Assembly: GCA_020796225.1 (NCBI GenBank)
Contig: CM036753.1
Span: 9,380,501-9,444,500, forward strand
Reading direction: 5' to 3'
DNA from: Arion vulgaris
Lineage: Eukaryota; Mollusca; Gastropoda; Stylommatophora; Arionidae
Length of the DNA stretch: 64,000 nucleotides
The notes beneath the pieces are model-generated. The model saw nothing but the letters and a program-made list of their open reading frames with translations. It was not told where the DNA came from and did not search any database. A program made the position numbers and the translations under genes. This document shows, one piece after another, positions 63,118 through 64,000 of this stretch (its first letter is position 1; the number at the start of each line of letters is the position of its first letter).

Positions 63118-64000
63118 CTGTTAGACTAGTTCTTGGTTAGAGACAGTTCTTGGCTAGAGACTGTTCTTGGTTAGAGACTGTTCTTGGTTAGAGACTGTTC
63201 TTGGCTAGAGACAGTTCTTGGTTAGAGACAGTTCTTGGTTAGAGACAGTTCTTGGTAGGAAGTTCTTGGTTAGAGACAGTTCTTGGTTAGAGACAGTCTA
63301 GGTTAGAGAAGTTCTGTTAGAGACAGTCTGTTAGAACTGTTCTTGTAATAACTGTCTTTTTAAATGTTCTTTTGCTGTTCTTTTAGAGAGTTTTTTCAGT
63401 CTGGAAACATTCTTTTGAGACTGTTTTGGTTAAATTTCTTGGTTAGAGACTGTTCTTGGTTAGAGACAGTTCTTGGTTCGAGACTGTTCTTGGTTAGAGA
63501 CTGTTCTTGGTTAGAGACAGTTCTTGGTTAGAGACTGTTCTTGGTTAGAGACTGTTCTTGGTTAGAGACTGTTCTTGGTTAGAGACAGTTCTTGGTTAGA
63601 GACTGTTCTTGGTTAGAGACTGTTCTTGGCTAGAGACAGTTCTTGGTTAGAGACTGTTCTTGGTTAGAGACTGTTCTTGGTTAGAGACTGTTCTTGGTTA
63701 GAGACTGTTCTTGGTTAGAGACTGTTCTTGGCTAGAGACAGTTCTTGGTTAGAGACTGTTCTTGGTTAGAGACAGTTCTTGGTTAGAGACAGTTCTTGGT
63801 TAGAGACTGTTCTTGGTTAGAGACTGTTCTTGGTTAGAGACTGTTCTTGGCTAGAGACTGTTCTTGGTTAGAGACTGTTCTTGGCTAGAGACAGTTCTTG
63901 GTTAGAGACTGTTCTTGGTTAGAGACTGTTCTTGGCTAGAGACAGTTCTTGGTTAGAGACAGTTCTTTGTTAGAGACAGTTCTTGGCCAGAGACAGTTCT
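63118..64000. repeat. 17-bp minisatellite, ~50 copies, cut by right window edge
   Basis: Units of ttggttagagactgttc, with c/t (ggct/ggtt) and gactg/gacag variants that alternate irregularly. A degraded zone (63250-63430) has deletions and unrelated insertions. The array is still running at base 64000. Confidence 0.95.

Noticed and set aside
16165..64000. Common origin of the 37-bp array at 16.2 kb and the 17-bp array at 63 kb through gttcttggct
   Set aside because: Only ten bases are shared and the rest of the units differ.

Overview
This window is repeat-dominated, AT-rich DNA from an animal nuclear genome. I find no intact host protein-coding gene, no rRNA gene and no CRISPR array. Nearly everything that can be recognised falls into three classes: 5'-truncated remnants of non-LTR retrotransposons (LINEs), several families of tRNA-headed SINEs, and more than 30 mini- or microsatellite arrays, which by my rough count cover about a fifth of the window. 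DNA transposons add to this: a complete but inactivated IS630/Tc1/mariner-type element with 105-bp inverted repeats, three hAT-type MITEs with perfect 8-bp target duplications, a second hAT-like family, and one TTAA-flanked piggyBac-like non-autonomous element. The LINE tail motifs and the richness in tRNA-SINEs suggest an invertebrate, perhaps a mollusc. That assignment is a low-confidence inference.

Layout. 1-10 kb: a 47-bp array cut by the window edge, a SINE-H split by a hAT MITE, LINE tails, and three SINE-A copies (about 5.8, 7.2 and 10.2 kb), each abutting a minisatellite at its 5' end. 11-17 kb: arrays, plus a three-level nest (piggyBac-like element inside SINE-B inside a LINE). 17.4-19.6 kb: the Tc1/mariner-type element. 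20-29 kb: LINE tails, SINE-C, -H and -D copies, and a near-perfect hairpin. 29.7-33.4 kb: two large arrays with 42-bp and 48-bp units. 33.4-48 kb: dense SINE and LINE remnants, including a LINE tail with a 52-54-bp-arm palindrome. 48.9-52.6 kb: arrays grown from inside SINE-D and from the head of SINE-A. 52.6-63 kb: many LINE RNase H and C-terminal remnants. 63.1-64 kb: a 17-bp array running off the edge.

The main pattern is that minisatellites repeatedly sit at, or are made from, the 5' (tRNA-derived, Pol III promoter) end of SINEs. In three arrays the unit itself is recognisably SINE head sequence. In at least six more the array ends at, or within about 100 bp of, a SINE 5' end. LINE tails seed two further arrays. 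Element names such as SINE-A or LINE-alpha are labels for this window only, not database names.
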